From: an uncultured Microbacterium sp.
Lineage (GTDB): Bacteria > Actinomycetota > Actinomycetes > Actinomycetales > Microbacteriaceae
Reading direction: 5' to 3'
Assembly: GCA_937988695.1 (NCBI GenBank)
Contig: CALKHM010000295.1
Coordinates: 1 to 24,455, forward strand
DNA length: 24,455 bases
The notes below the pieces were generated by a model. It had not been told where the DNA came from. It ran no database searches and saw only the letters and a program-made list of their open reading frames with translations. Numbering within the stretch: the stretch's first letter is position 1; each line of letters begins with the position of its first letter. This document shows positions 23,355 through 24,455 of this stretch, piece after piece. The translations under genes were made by a program, and so were the position numbers.

Positions 23355-24455
23355 ATGAGCCTCGACCTGCTGGCGGCCTCCGGCACCGCCGCGACCCGTC
23401 CGTGGACCGATCCCGCCGGCTACTGGGGCGCGATGACGGATGCCGTCGCGGGCCTGTCGGGGCCGCTGGCGGCGGTCAACCTCGCGGCGCTGCGCTACAA
23501 CGCGCTGGACATGGTCGTGCGGGCGGGCGGCGTGCCGATCCGGGTGGCCAGCAAGTCCGTGCGCGTCCGCGAGATCATCGAGGGCACTCTCGCGGTCGGC
23601 GGGTACCGCGGCATCCTCTCGTTCACGCTGCCCGAGGCGCTCTGGCTGGCCGAGACCGGCTACGACGACGTCGTCGTCGGATACCCGACCACCGATCGGA
23701 CCGCGATCGCTCGCCTTGCCGCCGACGAGGCGGCCACCGGCCGGATCGCGCTCATGGTCGACAGCCTCGATCAGCTCGACCTCATCGACGCCGTCAGCCC
23801 GCCCGGCACGCGCGGCACGATCCGCGTGTGCATCGATGCGGACGCGTCCTGGCGGGCGCCGGGGCTTGGACACGTCGGCGTGCGCCGATCGCCCGTGCAT
23901 GAGGTCGCCGAGGTCGCCACCCTCGCGCGCGGCATCGCCGCGCGTGCGGGCTTTGGCCTGGTCGGACTGATGATGTACGAGGCGCAGATCGCCGGCCAGC
24001 CGGACAAGGAGGGGGCCTCCGACGCCCTCATCCGGTGGATGCAGCGCCGCTCGGGCGAGGAGCTGCTCGCCCGACGTGCGGCCATCGTCGACGCGCTGCG
24101 CGAGATCGCGCCGCTCGAGTTCGTCAACGGCGGGGGGACCGGATCCCTCGAGCTGACGGCATCCGATCAGTCGGTGACCGAGGTGACCGCCGGCAGCGGG
24201 CTGTTGGCGGGGCACCTGTTCGATCGCTACCGGATCTTCGAACCGGCACCTGCGGCGGCGTTCGCGCTCGAGGTGGTACGCAAGCCCGCGGCCGACATCG
24301 TCACCGTCCTCGGCGGCGGATGGATCGCGTCGGGGCCGCCGGTAGCCTCGCGCCAGCCGGTGCCGGTCTGGCCGCAGGGACTGCACACGCTCGGCCGGGA
24401 GGGAGCCGGCGAGGTGCAGACGCCGCTGCAGGGGGAGAGTGGCCGGTCGCTGCAC
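23355..24455 (+). CDS. Alanine-racemase-fold PLP enzyme (amino acid deaminase/aldolase-like), partial at window end
   Basis: The first 367 codons of a gene that runs past the window end. It has the PLP-binding TIM-barrel of the alanine racemase/D-threonine aldolase (DSD1) family: AAVNLAALRYNALDMVVRAGGVPIRVASKSVR, where the Lys in ASKS would carry PLP; then ILSFTLPEALWL, DDVVVGYPTTD, ALMVDSLDQLD, CIDADASWRAPG and LVGLMMYEAQIAG; then EFVNGGGTGSLE, which binds the PLP phosphate. Actinobacterial members are annotated amino acid deaminase/aldolase; the substrate is probably a D-amino acid or beta-hydroxy amino acid. ATG 23355 has AAGGAG 9 bases upstream. It lies 77 bases after the regulator, with a TATGCT at 23314-23319 that may give it its own promoter. 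Confidence 0.85.
   Translation, partial: MSLDLLAASGTAATRPWTDPAGYWGAMTDAVAGLSGPLAAVNLAALRYNALDMVVRAGGVPIRVASKSVRVREIIEGTLAVGGYRGILSFTLPEALWLAETGYDDVVVGYPTTDRTAIARLAADEAATGRIALMVDSLDQLDLIDAVSPPGTRGTIRVCIDADASWRAPGLGHVGVRRSPVHEVAEVATLARGIAARAGFGLVGLMMYEAQIAGQPDKEGASDALIRWMQRRSGEELLARRAAIVDALREIAPLEFVNGGGTGSLELTASDQSVTEVTAGSGLLAGHLFDRYRIFEPAPAAAFALEVVRKPAADIVTVLGGGWIASGPPVASRQPVPVWPQGLHTLGREGAGEVQTPLQGESGRSLH

Overview
The window is GC-rich DNA, densely packed with genes on both strands, with strong G/C preference at third codon positions, many GTG starts and 1-4 base start/stop overlaps. Gene content points to a high-GC actinobacterium, most likely Microbacterium or a close relative in Microbacteriaceae: three copies of a small protein family typical of that group (DUF7882-like, often mislabelled ATP-dependent DNA ligase), a SigB/SigF-type sigma factor, Dps, a YciE/DUF892-type ferritin-like protein and a poxvirus-type topoisomerase IB. 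The genus assignment is inference; no rRNA or tRNA gene is present.

Layout. (1) 1-3494: iron-permease-like gene running in frame into a DUF7882 domain, a CsbD-like small protein, a GT2 glycosyltransferase, a flavodoxin-family remnant and a stress-type sigma factor. (2) 3491-7711: sugar/heptose cluster: divergent GT9, then GmhB-like phosphatase, second GT9, GT4-like transferase and a chimera joining the front of a GT4 enzyme to the back of a PfkB kinase. (3) 7719-11886: small stress-type genes: acidic 75-aa protein, basic 50-aa protein, FHA protein, two DUF7882 proteins, ferritin-like protein, small membrane proteins and a decayed transketolase. (4) 17068-11905, minus strand: tightly coupled operon Dps, membrane protein, gluconate-dehydrogenase-subunit-3-like protein, GMC oxidoreductase, pyruvate-oxidase-like TPP enzyme; topoisomerase IB lies upstream. 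(5) 18213-24455: an enolase-superfamily enzyme and a catabolic cluster with two nitrilase-fold amidohydrolases around an APC permease, a divergent GntR/FCD regulator and an alanine-racemase-fold enzyme that runs off the window.

The main discovery candidate is a shared promoter design. At least ten, probably twelve, intergenic sites carry an 11-base element close to TGTCAAcCCCC, then 23 (sometimes 24) bases, then a -10 like TAGCGT. At four sites a start codon follows exactly 6 bases after the -10, which predicts leaderless mRNAs. The element sits at about -46 to -36, where a class II activator would bind, and there is no canonical -35. It precedes the permease, CsbD-like, GT2, sigma factor, 75-aa, 50-aa, FHA, DUF7882, ferritin-like, 54-aa membrane, Dps-operon and enolase-family genes, so it may define a stress regulon.

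The second theme is gene decay by internal deletion: the flavodoxin remnant, the GT4-PfkB chimera and the transketolase remnant have each lost internal segments, and the permease appears to have lost its stop codon. The losses in the sugar cluster leave its apparent heptose pathway incomplete within the window.
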